A stretch of 64,000 nucleotides of DNA, from contig NZ_MNBW01000001.1 in the NCBI RefSeq assembly GCF_001879715.1, positions 242,017 through 306,016 on the forward strand. Direction: 5' to 3'. The notes beneath the pieces were generated by a model. It worked only from the letters and a program-made list of their open reading frames with translations, had not been told where the DNA came from and did no database searches. Of the stretch, positions 16,846-26,440 are shown one piece after another. Position 1 is the first letter of the stretch; every line of letters begins with the position of its first letter. Position numbers and translations under genes: made by a program. The stretch comes from Nioella nitratireducens (GTDB lineage: Bacteria > Pseudomonadota > Alphaproteobacteria > Rhodobacterales > Rhodobacteraceae).

Positions 16846-17253
16846 ATGGACCAACGCATTCGGCAAAGCTTCGGCAAACAAGGCATGATGCAGACCCTTG
16901 GCGCAAAGGTGACCAGCATTCGCGAGGGGCAGGTCATCATCACCGCGCCGATCCAACCCCTGGCCAGCCAGCAGCACGGCTTTGCTCATGCCGGGATGGT
17001 CTTTGCCCTTGGCGACAGCGCGGCGGGCTATTCGGCCCTGACGGTGATGCCCGAAGACGCCGAGGTGCTGACCGCCGAGATGAAGATCAACCTCGTCGCG
17101 CCCTCGAACGGCCAGCGCCTTGTCGCCACCGGCGAGGTCGTGAAACCCGGCCGCCGCCTTGTTGTGACGCGGGCCACGGTGGAAACGGAATACGCCGATG
17201 GCACCCGCAAGGTCGTCGCCATCCTGCAAGGCACGATGGTGCCGGTCACCTAG
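16846..17253 (+). CDS. PaaI-family hotdog thioesterase
   Basis: This 135-residue protein has the hotdog thioesterase fold. The family signature is 'QQHGFAHAGMVFALGDSAAGYSAL' (about 44-67), where the HG-F-HAG motif and the following Asp form the acyl-CoA hydrolysis site. The C-terminal strand region reads 'RLVATGEVVKPGRRLVVTRATVE'. A strong AAGGAGG (16832-16838) precedes the ATG. It is alone between the repair pair and the convergent folD gene. The acyl substrate cannot be predicted; phenylacetyl-CoA genes are not nearby, so a PaaI name would be misleading. Confidence 0.87.
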   Translation: MDQRIRQSFGKQGMMQTLGAKVTSIREGQVIITAPIQPLASQQHGFAHAGMVFALGDSAAGYSALTVMPEDAEVLTAEMKINLVAPSNGQRLVATGEVVKPGRRLVVTRATVETEYADGTRKVVAILQGTMVPVT

Positions 17254-17313
17254 CATTGTTCCTGGCCCAAGGCATGGTTTTGGCACATCGGCGGGCCGCG
17301 TCGAAACCGGCCA

Positions 17314-17383
17314 TTTGTCTGTACGGGGGGTGTACAGGGGGTGTACGCCCGGTGCACGGGCGGCGACACCCCCGTTTTGGCCT
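17314..17383 (-). repeat. GTAC-phased repeat element 3' of folD, copy 1
   Basis: GTAC tetramers at 17321, 17332 and 17343 are spaced exactly 11 bases apart and separated by G-rich 7-mers. A GTGCAC and a 15-base palindrome (GCCCG-N5-CGGGC) follow, then CACCCCCG and TTTTGGCC. The first 34 bases are identical to 57852-57885. It ends about 14 bases from the folD stop on the folD transcript side. Both copies lie directly downstream of a - strand gene, so a 3'-end or transcription-stop role is possible. Confidence 0.75.
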
Positions 17384-17396
17384 GGACCGGCCCGCC

Positions 17397-18296
17397 TCAG
17401 GCGGTCAGGCCCTCAGGTTCCGCAAGCCCGTTGGCACGGCAGCAGGCGGTCAGAGTGTTGGCCAGAAGGCAAGCGATGGTCATCGGCCCGACGCCCCCCG
17501 GAACCGGCGTGATCGCGCCCGCAACCTCGGCACATCCGGCGAAATCAACATCGCCGACGAGCTTCGTTTTTTCAGGGTTTTCAGGGTGTTGAATGCGGTT
17601 GATACCGACGTCGATGACAGTCGCACCGGGTTTGACCCAATCGCCGGGGATCATCTGCGGCCGCCCCACGGCAGCCACCAGAATATCGGCCTCCCGGCAC
17701 ACCGCGCCCAGATCCTTGGTGCGGCTATGGGCAATGGTCACGGTGCAGCTATCGCGCAGCAAAAGCTGCGCCATCGGCTTGCCCACCAAATTCGACCGCC
17801 CAACAACAACGGCCGATTTTCCCGACAAAGACCCAAGCTGATCCCGCAACAACATCAGGCACCCGAGCGGCGTGCAGGGCGCCATCGCGTCCTGACCGCT
17901 GGCAAGGCGTCCGATGTTGAGAATATGCAGCCCGTCGACGTCCTTTGCCGGGTCGATCCGCGCAACGATATCGGATTCCGACAGGTGATCGGGCACCGGG
18001 AACTGGCACAGGATGCCGTGCACCGCCGGGTCGTTGTTCAACTGGTCGATCAGCGCGTAGAGATCCTCGGCAGAGGTATCGGCGGGCAGCTTGTGCTCGA
18101 AGCTGTTCATGCCCACTTCCACGGTCTGCTTGCCCTTCGAGCGGACATAGACCTGGCTGGCGGGATCTTCACCCACCAGCACCACGGCCAGACCGGGCGT
18201 GATGCCATTTTCTTGTTTCAAACGCCCAACATGGGTTGCAACCTGGGCACGGACATCGGCCGCGAAGGCCTTGCCGTCGATGATAGTGGCGGTCAT
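17397..18296 (-). CDS. folD: Methylenetetrahydrofolate dehydrogenase/cyclohydrolase FolD
   Basis: This is a 299-residue cytosolic enzyme interconverting 5,10-methylene-, methenyl- and 10-formyl-tetrahydrofolate. Catalytic Tyr50 and Lys54 are in '[10 protein letters not shown]'; the substrate motif KDVDGLH and the C-terminal PGGVGPMT loop are all intact, as is the NADP-binding '[17 protein letters not shown]'. It appears to be the canonical bifunctional copy. Upstream on the same strand (19 bases away) is a second, divergent folD, and then fhs, so the three genes probably form one operon, fhs-folD2-folD1. A repeat element lies just after the stop. Confidence 0.95.
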   Translation of the reverse strand: MTATIIDGKAFAADVRAQVATHVGRLKQENGITPGLAVVLVGEDPASQVYVRSKGKQTVEVGMNSFEHKLPADTSAEDLYALIDQLNNDPAVHGILCQFPVPDHLSESDIVARIDPAKDVDGLHILNIGRLASGQDAMAPCTPLGCLMLLRDQLGSLSGKSAVVVGRSNLVGKPMAQLLLRDSCTVTIAHSRTKDLGAVCREADILVAAVGRPQMIPGDWVKPGATVIDVGINRIQHPENPEKTKLVGDVDFAGCAEVAGAITPVPGGVGPMTIACLLANTLTACCRANGLAEPEGLTA

Positions 18297-18315
18297 GGCC
18301 CCTCTCCCTTTTCTC

Positions 18316-19209
18316 TCAGACTTCAGTTTCGGCGTAGCTGGCGCGGTAATGCTCCATCTGCATCCGCGTTGCCAGAACGGCGTTTTTCATCAGCGTGGCT
18401 ACGGTGACAGGACCAACGCCCCCCGGCACCGGGGTGATCCAGCCCGCCACCTCGGCGCAACTGTCGAAATCGGCGTCGCCTACGGTTTTCGGGCCGTCCG
18501 GCGTCTCGATCCGGTTGATGCCGATGTCGATCAGGGCCGCGCCGGGTTTCAGCATGTCGCCAGTGACCAGACCCGGTTTACCGACCGCAACGAAGACCGC
18601 GTCGGCGGCCCGGCTGTGCATGGCGACCGAGCGGGTCATGTGGTGGCAAACGGTGACGGTCGCGCCAAGGCCCATCAACAGGAAGGCGATGGGTTTGCCC
18701 ACGATTTCGGAATGGCCGATCACGGTGACGTTCAGGCCCTGCATCGGCAAGGGCAGCGTCTTGAGAATTTCCACCGCAGCAACGGCGGTGCAGGGACCAA
18801 GCGCGAGGTCGTTGTAGACGATATTGCCGATCGAGGCTGGGTGCATCCCCTCCACGTCTTTCAGCGGGTGCACGGCCTTTTGCAATACCTTCACCGGGAT
18901 GTGGTCGGGCAGCGGGCGCTGGATGATGATGCCGTTGACGCGCGGGTCCGCGTTCAGGCCTTGCAAGATGCCAGTCAGCTGTTCCAGCGAGGTTTCGGAC
19001 GGATAGCTGCGCGCCTCGAACTGGACCCCGGCGCTTTGCGCACTTTTCTGCTGGTTGCGCACGTAAAGCTCTGCCGCAGCGGTGTCGCCCACGGAGACCG
19101 ATACGAGCTTGGGTTTCCACCCCGCGGCAGCCAGTTCTTCGGCCTCTTGCAGGACCCGTGCCCGCATATCCGCAGCGATGGCCTTTCCGTCGATCAGGGC
19201 TGCACGCAT
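18316..19209 (-). CDS. FolD paralogue with Gln at the catalytic lysine position
   Basis: This 297-residue FolD-family protein lies in the same operon as a canonical folD. The overall fold motifs are kept: [13 protein letters not shown] at the N-terminus, '[12 protein letters not shown]', '[17 protein letters not shown]' for NAD(P) and PGGVGPVT near the end. However, the catalytic Tyr-x3-Lys motif reads YVRNQ (Tyr49, Gln53), and KDVDG is KDVEG. In the human enzyme this Lys (Lys56) is needed for cyclohydrolase activity, and Gln replacement there leaves dehydrogenase activity. By analogy this copy may be a dehydrogenase without cyclohydrolase activity. The product itself is untested. Confidence 0.88.
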   Translation of the reverse strand: MRAALIDGKAIAADMRARVLQEAEELAAAGWKPKLVSVSVGDTAAAELYVRNQQKSAQSAGVQFEARSYPSETSLEQLTGILQGLNADPRVNGIIIQRPLPDHIPVKVLQKAVHPLKDVEGMHPASIGNIVYNDLALGPCTAVAAVEILKTLPLPMQGLNVTVIGHSEIVGKPIAFLLMGLGATVTVCHHMTRSVAMHSRAADAVFVAVGKPGLVTGDMLKPGAALIDIGINRIETPDGPKTVGDADFDSCAEVAGWITPVPGGVGPVTVATLMKNAVLATRMQMEHYRASYAETEV

Positions 19210-19250
19210 GTGCGAGACTTCCTCATGTGGGATCGTGAAAAGCGCAAGGC

Positions 19251-19279
19251 AAAGGGGCGGCCCGAAAACCGCCCCCTTG
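19251..19279 (-). terminator. Hairpin between fhs and the folD paralogue
   Basis: AAGGGGCGG (19252-19260) and CCGCCCCCTT (19269-19278) form a strong stem with an 8-base loop, just after the fhs stop on the - strand. The T-run after it is short, so partial termination or RNA 3' protection within the fhs-folD operon is likely. Confidence 0.6.
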
Positions 19280-19289
19280 TCTCATGGAT

Positions 19290-20966
19290 TTAGAACAGGC
19301 CTTCGACCAGGCCCTCTTCGTTGATGCGGATGTTTTCCGCAGCCGGGGTGCGGGGCAGACCGGGCATGGTCATGATCTCACCGCAGATCACCACGACGAA
19401 GCCAGCACCGGCCGACAGGCGCACTTCGCGCACTGGAACCGAGTGGCCCGTGGGGGCGCCACGGCGGTTCGGGTCGGTGGTAAAGGAGTATTGGGTTTTC
19501 GCCATGCAGACCGGCAGGTTGCCGTATCCTGCGTCTTCCCATTCCTTCAACTGGTTGCGGATCTTCGCATCGGCCAGAACCTCGTCAGCGCGGTAGATGC
19601 GCTTGGCGACGGTTTCGATCTTCTCGAAAAGGCTCATGTCGTCCGAGTAGAGGGGCGCGAAGTTGGCCATGTCGGCATCGGCGATTTCCGCCACGCGGGT
19701 CGCCAGTTCCTTGGTGCCGTCCGAACCCTTGGCCCAGTGCTGGCACAGGATCGCCTCTGACCCCATCGAGGCGACGTAGTCCTTGACCGCCTGCACTTCT
19801 GCGTCGGTGTCGGTAACGAAGTGGTTGATCGCCACAACAACCGGCACGCCGAAAGATTTGACGTTTTCGATGTGACGGCCGAGGTTCGGGCAGCCCTTTT
19901 GCACGGCATCCACGTTTTCCGCGCCGAGGTCGGCCTTGGCAACGCCGCCGTTCATCTTCATGGCGCGCACGGTGGCCACGACGACCACCGCCGACGGGGC
20001 CAGACCCGCCTTGCGGCACTTGATGTTCATGAACTTCTCGGCACCGAGGTCGGCGCCGAAACCCGCTTCGGTCACGACGTAGTCGGCCAGTTTCAGGGCC
20101 GTCTTGGTGGCGATAACCGAGTTACAGCCATGCGCGATGTTGGCAAAGGGGCCACCATGCACGAAGGCGGGGTTGTTTTCCAGCGTCTGCACCAGGTTCG
20201 GCTGCATCGCGTCGCGCAGCAGCACGGTCATGGCACCATCGGCCTTGATGTCGCGGGCATAGATGGCAGACCGGTCGCGGCGGTAGGCCACGATCATGTC
20301 GCCAAGGCGGCGTTGCAGGTCTTCCAGATCGTTGGACAGGCACAGAATTGCCATGACTTCCGAGGCCACGGTAATGTCGAAGCCCGTCTGACGCGGGAAG
20401 CCGTTGGATACGCCACCAAGCGAGGTCACGGTGTCGCGCAGCGCGCGGTCGTTCATGTCGAGCACACGGCGCCAGGACACGCGACGCTCGTCGATCTCCA
20501 GCTCGTTGCCCCAGTAGATGTGGTTGTCGATCATCGCCGACAGCAGGTTGTGGGCACTGGTGATGGCGTGGAAATCGCCAGTGAAGTGGAGGTTCATTTC
20601 CTCCATCGGAACCACCTGCGCATAGCCACCGCCAGCGGCCCCGCCCTTCATGCCGAAGTTCGGCCCGAGCGACGCTTCGCGGATGCAGATCGCGGCGTTC
20701 TTGCCGATCGCGTTCAGACCATCGCCCAGACCGACGGTGGTGGTGGTCTTTCCCTCGCCCGCGGGGGTCGGGTTGATCGCGGTCACGAGGATCAGCTTGC
20801 CGTCGGGGCGATCCTGCACCGAGTTGATGAAGTCCTGGCTGACCTTGGCCTTGTCATGGCCATAGGGCAGCAGATGCTCGGACGCGATGCCCAGTTTGGC
20901 ACCGATCTCCTGGATCGGGCGTTTGGACGCTTCGCGGGCGATTTGGATGTCGGTCTTGAAAGCCAT
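19290..20966 (-). CDS. fhs: Formate--tetrahydrofolate ligase
   Basis: This 558-residue enzyme (10-formyl-THF synthetase) joins formate to tetrahydrofolate with ATP. The P-loop region reads '[19 protein letters not shown]' (about 66-84). Other conserved blocks include '[21 protein letters not shown]' and '[21 protein letters not shown]'. The length is the family standard. With the two FolD proteins downstream it can run formate to methylene-THF or the reverse. In marine Rhodobacterales such a set commonly handles one-carbon units from methylated compounds such as DMSP or glycine betaine; that link is inference here because no demethylase gene is in the window. Confidence 0.97.
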   Translation of the reverse strand: MAFKTDIQIAREASKRPIQEIGAKLGIASEHLLPYGHDKAKVSQDFINSVQDRPDGKLILVTAINPTPAGEGKTTTTVGLGDGLNAIGKNAAICIREASLGPNFGMKGGAAGGGYAQVVPMEEMNLHFTGDFHAITSAHNLLSAMIDNHIYWGNELEIDERRVSWRRVLDMNDRALRDTVTSLGGVSNGFPRQTGFDITVASEVMAILCLSNDLEDLQRRLGDMIVAYRRDRSAIYARDIKADGAMTVLLRDAMQPNLVQTLENNPAFVHGGPFANIAHGCNSVIATKTALKLADYVVTEAGFGADLGAEKFMNIKCRKAGLAPSAVVVVATVRAMKMNGGVAKADLGAENVDAVQKGCPNLGRHIENVKSFGVPVVVAINHFVTDTDAEVQAVKDYVASMGSEAILCQHWAKGSDGTKELATRVAEIADADMANFAPLYSDDMSLFEKIETVAKRIYRADEVLADAKIRNQLKEWEDAGYGNLPVCMAKTQYSFTTDPNRRGAPTGHSVPVREVRLSAGAGFVVVICGEIMTMPGLPRTPAAENIRINEEGLVEGLF

Positions 20967-21170
20967 GGTGGTCAGTCCTGTTGGCGAGGGCGGTTGTGCT
21001 GGCGACAGGCATAACGAAGAAGACGACCGCTAACAGGAGCGTTTCCGACCAGATTCTGTCCTCATCCGCCAATTCCCGTTTCCGATACGCGGCGGCAGAA
21101 AATTTTGTGAACCATTTGGAAAGGTGTTTCGACCTATACCCGAATGCCACGCACTGCCGGGAGAAACAAA

Positions 21171-21254
21171 ATGTCTGCACCCATCCTTTTGATCCACGCC
21201 GGTTTTGGCATCGGCCTTGGCCTCGGGATTGCACTGGTCGCCCTGATGCTATGA
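21171..21254 (+). CDS. 27-residue single-span membrane microprotein (candidate)
   Basis: ATG 21171 is preceded by GGGAG (21159-21163) and opens a 27-codon frame ending in TGA at 21252-21254. The product, starting MSAPILLIH and ending ALVALML, is almost wholly hydrophobic with a Gly-rich centre (GFGIGLGLG), that is, one membrane span with glycine packing motifs. It lies in an otherwise gene-free 315-base gap between divergent fhs and convergent MOSC genes. Expression is unproved; the start, ribosome site and composition make it better than chance. Confidence 0.45.
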   Translation: MSAPILLIHAGFGIGLGLGIALVALML

Positions 21255-21281
21255 CCCGTGGGGCCTTGGCCGGGTCCGCGC

Positions 21282-21881
21282 TCAGGTGCCGCGCGTCGCT
21301 GCCAGATGCGCCCAGACCGGTTGATCCGGGATGTGCAGCCGCAAGGTTTCGCCCACCCGCAGCACGCCTTCCCGTTCCACCCACGCCGTCACGCCCCGAC
21401 GGCCCCGGGCCGCTGTCTTGAAGCTCTTTCCCTGCCCCGGCCCCTCGGCGTCGATTGGCTTGGCCGGCAGATGACAAGGGCGATTTTCCATATCCACCAC
21501 AACAGTGACCCCATCCGCGCCTTGCAGCCGCGATGATGGCGGCAAGCGGGAAAAATCCGGGATTCCCTCGATCACCATACTGGCCCCCACAAGCGCGGGG
21601 TCGAGCCGCTCTACTCCCATGGTCTGCGCAATCGCGGCGAGATCCTCGGCGCTCAGGATCGTCATTTGCCGGACATTGCGAATCTCGGTGCCACGCGGAT
21701 GCTGCGCCACTACCCGGCTGCAAGATGGCCGGGTCAGCCCGGCATGGGTCTCCTCGGCATAGCCCGCGAAACCCAGTGGCATTTCTTGCAACGGGTGCGA
21801 GGGCAGCCCCGCGTCGCGGTCGGGATTCGCCCCCAGCCACAGGATACGGGCGGTGAGGTCGGTCGGCATGAGGGCGGGCAT
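21282..21881 (-). CDS. MOSC-domain protein
   Basis: This is a 199-residue protein built around a MOSC domain (molybdenum cofactor sulfurase C-terminal fold). An N-terminal beta-barrel-like part contains 'GYAEETHAGLTRPSCSRV' and the region 'VDMENRPCHLPAKPID' carries the conserved Cys expected to act as the sulfur or metal acceptor. 'RGVTAWVEREGVLRVGETL' is the typical C-terminal MOSC strand pair. MOSC proteins transfer or bind sulfur for molybdenum enzymes and pyridoxal-type reactions. The exact reaction cannot be told. It is monocistronic and convergent with the small + strand frame upstream of it. Confidence 0.85.
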   Translation of the reverse strand: MPALMPTDLTARILWLGANPDRDAGLPSHPLQEMPLGFAGYAEETHAGLTRPSCSRVVAQHPRGTEIRNVRQMTILSAEDLAAIAQTMGVERLDPALVGASMVIEGIPDFSRLPPSSRLQGADGVTVVVDMENRPCHLPAKPIDAEGPGQGKSFKTAARGRRGVTAWVEREGVLRVGETLRLHIPDQPVWAHLAATRGT

Positions 21882-22017
21882 GGGGCGTCTCCGGTACAGT
21901 TTCCGGGCACTTAACCCCGGCAGTCTTCCGCTCGCAACCCGGATGCAACCTACGTCACGTGCACTACGCGCTGTTCATGTTAGAGTCGGGCTGTTTTGTA
22001 GACTGGAGGATGATTGA

Positions 22018-22308
22018 ATGAACCAAGACGAATTCGTTGCGAAAGCGAAGGAACAGCTCGACGTCTGGAACGCCGAGGTGAAAAAAATGCAGGCCGAGGC
22101 CGAGAAAATGCAGGCGCAGGGTCAAGCGAAGTTGAAGGAACAACTCGCGCAGGTCGAGGAACAGCGCAAGCAAGTGCAATCCCAACTGGAAAAGGCCAGC
22201 GAGGCCAATGTGCAAGCCTGGAGCGACCTGCAATCCGGCGCCAAGGATGCGTGGAGCGCAATGGAAAAGAGCATGACCGAAGCGCGCAAGCGCTACTCTG
22301 GCGACTGA
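22018..22308 (+). CDS. Small coiled-coil protein, function unknown
   Basis: This 96-residue, highly charged protein is almost entirely alpha-helical. From about residue 15 to 70 it shows heptad-like Lys/Glu/Gln/Ala patterning ('VKKMQAEAEKMQAQGQAKLKEQ', 'QVEEQRKQVQSQLEKASEA'), consistent with a coiled coil. It has no signal peptide or cysteines. GGAGG at 22005-22009 precedes the ATG. It faces ftsH across a shared terminator and is not in an operon with it. I recognise no family beyond 'coiled-coil protein of alphaproteobacteria'. Confidence 0.75.
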   Translation: MNQDEFVAKAKEQLDVWNAEVKKMQAEAEKMQAQGQAKLKEQLAQVEEQRKQVQSQLEKASEANVQAWSDLQSGAKDAWSAMEKSMTEARKRYSGD

Positions 22309-22334
22309 CCTCTTTTCAGCGTCCCGAGAAAGAA

Positions 22335-22364
22335 AACCCCCGGCACCTGGCCGGGGGTTTTTGT
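22335..22364. terminator. Bidirectional intrinsic terminator between the coiled-coil gene and ftsH
   Basis: CCCCCGGC and GCCGGGGG form a perfect 8-bp stem around a 5-base loop (ACCTG). It is flanked by AAAA on the left and TTTTT on the right, so it can terminate both convergent transcripts. It begins 27 bases after the coiled-coil gene and ends just before the ftsH stop. Confidence 0.88.
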
Positions 22365-22368
22365 TGGA

Positions 22369-24288
22369 TCAGGCCGAGGGTTCCGGCTCCATCCCGCCAT
22401 CCGAAGGCTTGGCCTTGGGTTTGGTCTTGGGAATGGACGTGACCGAGGCGGTGCCCCCGGTGTCGGCGCCGGTGTCATCGTCGTCCTCTCCACGGTTCAG
22501 CGGCTCGCCCGCGATTACCTTGGTGATCTCGTTCCCGGTCAGGGTTTCGTATTCCAGCAGGCCCTGTGCCAGCCGCTCCAGATCCTCGCTTTTTTCGGTG
22601 AGGATGCGTTTGGCGGTCTGATAGCCGGTGTCCACCAGTTCCTTGATCTTCTCGTCGATCAGCTTTTGGGTGGCTGCCGAATGACTGGCCCCGCCGCCAT
22701 AGGCGCCCAGATAGGACTGCTGCTCGTTGGCGTAATCGACAAAGCCCAGTTCTTCGGCAAAGCCGAACTGGGTCACCATCGCGCGGGCGATCTTGGTCAC
22801 TTGCTGGATGTCCGACGCGGCGCCCGAGGTCACGTTCTCTTCACCGAAGATCAACTCTTCCGCGACACGCCCACCCATGGCCATTGCGATTTTCGAGGTG
22901 TATTTGGTGTAGCTTACCGACAGCTGGTCGCGTTCGGGCAAGGACAGCACCAGACCAAGCGCCCGGCCACGCGGAATGATCGTCGCCTTGTGGATCGGAT
23001 CATGCTGCGGGACGTTGAGGCCGACAATCGCATGGCCTGCCTCGTGATAGGCTGTCAGCTTCTTTTCGTCCTCGGTCATGACCATCGACCGTCGCTCGGC
23101 CCCCATCATCACCTTGTCCTTGGCGTTCTCGAAGTCTTCCATCGTCACGAACCGTCGGCCCACACGCGCGGCCATCAGCGCCGATTCGTTCACGAGGTTG
23201 GCCAGATCGGCCCCCGAAAATCCGGGTGTGCCGCGGGCGATGATACGCAGATCCACGTTCGGGCCAAGCGGCACCTTGCGGGCATGCACACCGAGGATTT
23301 TCTCGCGGCCCTTGATGTCGGGGTTGGGCACTTGCACCTGACGGTCGAACCGGCCCGGACGCATCAGCGCAGGGTCCAGAACGTCGGGGCGGTTGGTGGC
23401 TGCCACGATAATGATGCCCTCGTTGGCTTCAAAACCGTCCATCTCGACCAGCAGCTGGTTCAGCGTCTGCTCACGCTCGTCATTGCCGCCGCCATAGCCC
23501 ACGCCACGCGACCGGCCCACGGCGTCGATCTCGTCAATGAACACGATACACGGGGCGTTCTTCTTGGCCTGCTCGAACATGTCGCGGACACGGCTGGCAC
23601 CGACACCCACGAACATTTCCACGAAGTCAGAGCCGGAAATGGTGAAAAAGGGCACGCCCGCCTCACCCGCAATCGCGCGGGCCAGCAGCGTCTTACCGGT
23701 GCCCGGAGGGCCCACCAGCAACGCGCCTTTCGGGATTTTGCCGCCAAGACGGCTGAATTTCTGCGGGTTTCGCAGGAATTCAACGATCTCTTCCAGCTCC
23801 TCCTTGGCTTCGTCAATGCCGGCCACGTCATCGAACGTCACGCGGCCGTGCTTCTCGGTCAGCAATTTGGCCTTGGACTTGCCAAATCCCATCGCGCCGC
23901 CACGTCCGCCGCCCTGCATCCGGTTCATGAAGAAGATCCAGACACCGATCAGCACCAGCACCGGCAGCCACATCATCAGGCCGGACACGAAGCCCGATTG
24001 TTCCTGCGGCCGCGCCTGAATGCGCACACCGTTCTCCAGGAGCACCGGGGTGACATCAACCTCGGCGGGTTTCACGGTTTCGAACGTGCCCGTTCCGGTC
24101 GTGAACTGCACCGACTCACCATCCAGAACGACCGAAGTCACCTCGCCGCTTTCCACCTGACTGATGAAATCGGAATACGCGACAGAGCGCGCGTTCATGG
24201 TGGTCTGGTTGCCACTGAACAGGTTGAAGAGCGCGAGGATCAACAGAAACAGGATGACCCAGAAAGCGATATTTCTCGCATTGCCCAA
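22369..24288 (-). CDS. ftsH: ATP-dependent zinc metalloprotease FtsH
   Basis: This 639-residue inner-membrane AAA protease degrades membrane and regulatory proteins. It has two membrane segments (residues ~5-25 and ~100-122), an AAA domain with GPPGTGKT and '[15 protein letters not shown]', the second region of homology, and the zinc site HEAGH. The frame is open beyond 24288, but TTG 24288 has AAGGAG seven bases upstream and yields the family N-terminus GNARNIAFW; the in-frame ATG further upstream overlaps that ribosome site. It is the last gene of the ruvCAB-tol-pal-tilS block. The C-terminus is Pro/Lys-rich (TKPKAKPSD). Confidence 0.96.
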   Translation of the reverse strand: MGNARNIAFWVILFLLILALFNLFSGNQTTMNARSVAYSDFISQVESGEVTSVVLDGESVQFTTGTGTFETVKPAEVDVTPVLLENGVRIQARPQEQSGFVSGLMMWLPVLVLIGVWIFFMNRMQGGGRGGAMGFGKSKAKLLTEKHGRVTFDDVAGIDEAKEELEEIVEFLRNPQKFSRLGGKIPKGALLVGPPGTGKTLLARAIAGEAGVPFFTISGSDFVEMFVGVGASRVRDMFEQAKKNAPCIVFIDEIDAVGRSRGVGYGGGNDEREQTLNQLLVEMDGFEANEGIIIVAATNRPDVLDPALMRPGRFDRQVQVPNPDIKGREKILGVHARKVPLGPNVDLRIIARGTPGFSGADLANLVNESALMAARVGRRFVTMEDFENAKDKVMMGAERRSMVMTEDEKKLTAYHEAGHAIVGLNVPQHDPIHKATIIPRGRALGLVLSLPERDQLSVSYTKYTSKIAMAMGGRVAEELIFGEENVTSGAASDIQQVTKIARAMVTQFGFAEELGFVDYANEQQSYLGAYGGGASHSAATQKLIDEKIKELVDTGYQTAKRILTEKSEDLERLAQGLLEYETLTGNEITKVIAGEPLNRGEDDDDTGADTGGTASVTSIPKTKPKAKPSDGGMEPEPSA

Positions 24289-24367
24289 GAGAATTCTCCT
24301 TAACATCTGCGCCCGGGGAATGTCCGCGCCGGGCACTTGGCCTAAAATAGGGATGCGGGGCGCGACT

Positions 24368-25612
24368 TCAACGTGAATTTACAGACGCGTGGAAGACCGC
24401 CGATGCGGCATATTCGCAAACCAGTAGCTCCGCATTCCAAAGATCGGGCGCGGCGATCAGGGTCGGGCCGAGCCAGACACCGGGAAAAGACAGCAACGCC
24501 GCATGCGGAAGGCTTCCTGACCGGTCTATCATTGCCACCCCTTCCTCGCCAAGCACGCGAATGGTCGCCCCCGGCACATCGGGCAGGGAAATGCGCCACC
24601 GCCCGTCCCAGAAGGCCGTGCCATCGGCAGGGATTTCCTGTCTTTCCACGGCCTTGGCCTCTCGGGCCATGACCAGCCGGTCACGCCACGGGATCAGGCG
24701 ACAGCCCTGCAAGGTGCCGCCCCGCCCCTGCAAGGCCCGGTCGAGCGTGGCTGTCAAGGTGGCAAGGCGGGGTTTGTAGGGCGCGCCCGACAGGCACGCC
24801 AGACCATGGGCCACCAGCCGCAGCCGCGTCTCTTCCTCGACCGCGGCCAGTCGATCCCGATCGAACAACACGATGCCGCGCCGGTCGGTCACGATCGCGT
24901 CAGCCAGTTCGGCGGCACGCGCGCCCAGGGCCACTCGCGCGCGGGCCATGGCGGCGGCGGTCTCGGCCAGTCGAGACGCATCAAGTCCGAAGGGGGCCAG
25001 TTGGGTCAGCAGCCGCCGCGCCCGCACCCGGTCATAGCGGGGGTCGTCGTTTGTCGGATCTTCGACCCACCGCATCCCTTGCCGGGTCAGCCAGATGCGC
25101 AGATCGGATCGGGGTTCCGCCAGCAGCGGGCGCAGGATGTCGTCCGTGCCATACCGCCCCTCGGGCATTGCGGCCAGACCATCGACACCCGATCCGCGCG
25201 CCAGCCGCATCAGCACGGTTTCGGCCTGATCGTCCTGCGTATGGCCAAGCAGGATCGCCTTGATCCCGTGATCGGTGCAATACCCCCGCATCAACCGGTA
25301 ACGCGCCTCGCGGGCGGCGGCTTGCAGGTTGCCCTTGCCGTCCCATTGCCGCCATTTCAACGTCCTGTGCTGCGCGCCCATGCGCACCGCTTCGCGCGCG
25401 ACGATCAGGGCCTCGTCGGCGGCCTCGGGTCGCAGGCCGTGATCCACGGTCAGGGCATGGATGTCGCAGCCACGCCCCTCGGCCCAGTCACAGGCCAGCC
25501 CCAACAACGCAAGGGAATCGCCGCCACCGGACACGGCCACGGCCAGCCGGTCGGGGATTTGCCCCGCCAGCATCCGCTCCAGCGCGGTGGCAAAGCGGGC
25601 CTCCAGGCTCAA
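24368..25612 (-). CDS. tilS: tRNA(Ile)-lysidine synthetase TilS
   Basis: This 414-residue enzyme forms lysidine at C34 of the CAU-anticodon tRNA(Ile), changing its codon from AUG to AUA. The PP-loop ATPase motif SGGGDS is at about residues 29-34, followed by '[12 protein letters not shown]' and '[17 protein letters not shown]', all hallmark segments. It overlaps cpoB by 4 bases (ATGA type) and is followed by ftsH 79 bases later. tilS-ftsH adjacency is widespread in bacteria and here caps the tol-pal operon. Confidence 0.96.
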   Translation of the reverse strand: MSLEARFATALERMLAGQIPDRLAVAVSGGGDSLALLGLACDWAEGRGCDIHALTVDHGLRPEAADEALIVAREAVRMGAQHRTLKWRQWDGKGNLQAAAREARYRLMRGYCTDHGIKAILLGHTQDDQAETVLMRLARGSGVDGLAAMPEGRYGTDDILRPLLAEPRSDLRIWLTRQGMRWVEDPTNDDPRYDRVRARRLLTQLAPFGLDASRLAETAAAMARARVALGARAAELADAIVTDRRGIVLFDRDRLAAVEEETRLRLVAHGLACLSGAPYKPRLATLTATLDRALQGRGGTLQGCRLIPWRDRLVMAREAKAVERQEIPADGTAFWDGRWRISLPDVPGATIRVLGEEGVAMIDRSGSLPHAALLSFPGVWLGPTLIAAPDLWNAELLVCEYAASAVFHASVNSR

Positions 25613-26436
25613 TTGCAGCCGATGCGGGCCATCGCCGACCGCGCGTCGAGCACGACCTGCGACGACGGATAGCGCAATTCCACCTCGCCCAAGGTCAGGC
25701 AGGCTTCGTCACGCTGCCCCAGTTCATTCAGGCTGGAGCCAAGGCGGAACAGGCTTTCGGGCGCGCGTGGCGCGTCGGGCGCACCGCTGAAACTGGCAAG
25801 ATAGGCGCGCGCGGCGCGGTTCCATGCGCCCTGTTCCGCTTCGGCGCGACCACGCCAATAGTGCGCCTCGGAACTCAGAGCGCCCCCCGGATAGGTCTCG
25901 GTATAGGCTTGGAACCCCTGCGCGGCAGCGGCGAAGTTACCGTTGTCAAAGGCGGTCATGGCAGCGTCGAAATCGCTCTGCTCGGCCGCGGCCATACGCG
26001 GGCTGTTGTTGTCGGCGGCAGGCGCGATGGCGGTCGCGGCCGCTTGCGGCAAGTCACCGCCGCCAAGGGTCGGGGTTTCCCCCAGATCGCCGATATCGCA
26101 GTCAGGCTCCAACTCGCACAGGCGAAATTCCAGATCGCCGATCCGGTTGGTGCCATCGGACACGATCCGGTCAACGCGCAACTGCAACTCTTCCGTCGAA
26201 CTGGTCAGGCGCCGCAATTCCCGCTCGATGGCATCGACCCGTTCCAGCGTGCTGCCCCCCCCGGCCACACCTTGCGGCGAGCCGGTGGTCGACAATTCCG
26301 TCCGAAGCCGCTGGATATCGACCCAGAGCACCGACAGTTCCTGCCGGATATCGGCAAGGGTTTCCTGTTGGCTCTGCGCCATGGCGCCGCCCGACGGCAG
26401 CGCCAGTACAAGGGCGAGAATCATCGCACGCCGCAT
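25609..26436 (-). CDS. cpoB: Tol-Pal periplasmic protein CpoB (YbgF)
   Basis: This 275-residue periplasmic protein coordinates peptidoglycan synthesis with outer-membrane constriction. A Sec signal (cleavage after AMA, about residue 20) leads to an N-terminal coiled coil (about 25-110, 'LADIRQELSVLWVDIQRLRTEL') and a C-terminal TPR domain (about 150-275, 'FDAAMTAFDNGNFAAAAQGFQ', 'AHYWRGRAEAEQGAWNRAARAYL'). This is the standard CpoB plan. It starts 4 bases after pal and overlaps tilS by 4, so it is fully embedded in the operon. Confidence 0.93.
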   Translation of the reverse strand: MRRAMILALVLALPSGGAMAQSQQETLADIRQELSVLWVDIQRLRTELSTTGSPQGVAGGGSTLERVDAIERELRRLTSSTEELQLRVDRIVSDGTNRIGDLEFRLCELEPDCDIGDLGETPTLGGGDLPQAAATAIAPAADNNSPRMAAAEQSDFDAAMTAFDNGNFAAAAQGFQAYTETYPGGALSSEAHYWRGRAEAEQGAWNRAARAYLASFSGAPDAPRAPESLFRLGSSLNELGQRDEACLTLGEVELRYPSSQVVLDARSAMARIGCN

Positions 26437-26440
26437 CGGC

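Noticed and set aside
17321..17358. G-quadruplex in the phased repeat
   Set aside because: Only two long G-runs (three in the lysS copy) are close together and the intervening GTAC spacers are 5-6 bases, so a stable quadruplex is not well supported; the phasing is the stronger signal.
20967..21170. Possible riboswitch in the fhs leader
   Set aside because: I looked for ZTP- and THF-type conserved cores and saw none; the leader also overlaps the small membrane frame region on the other strand.
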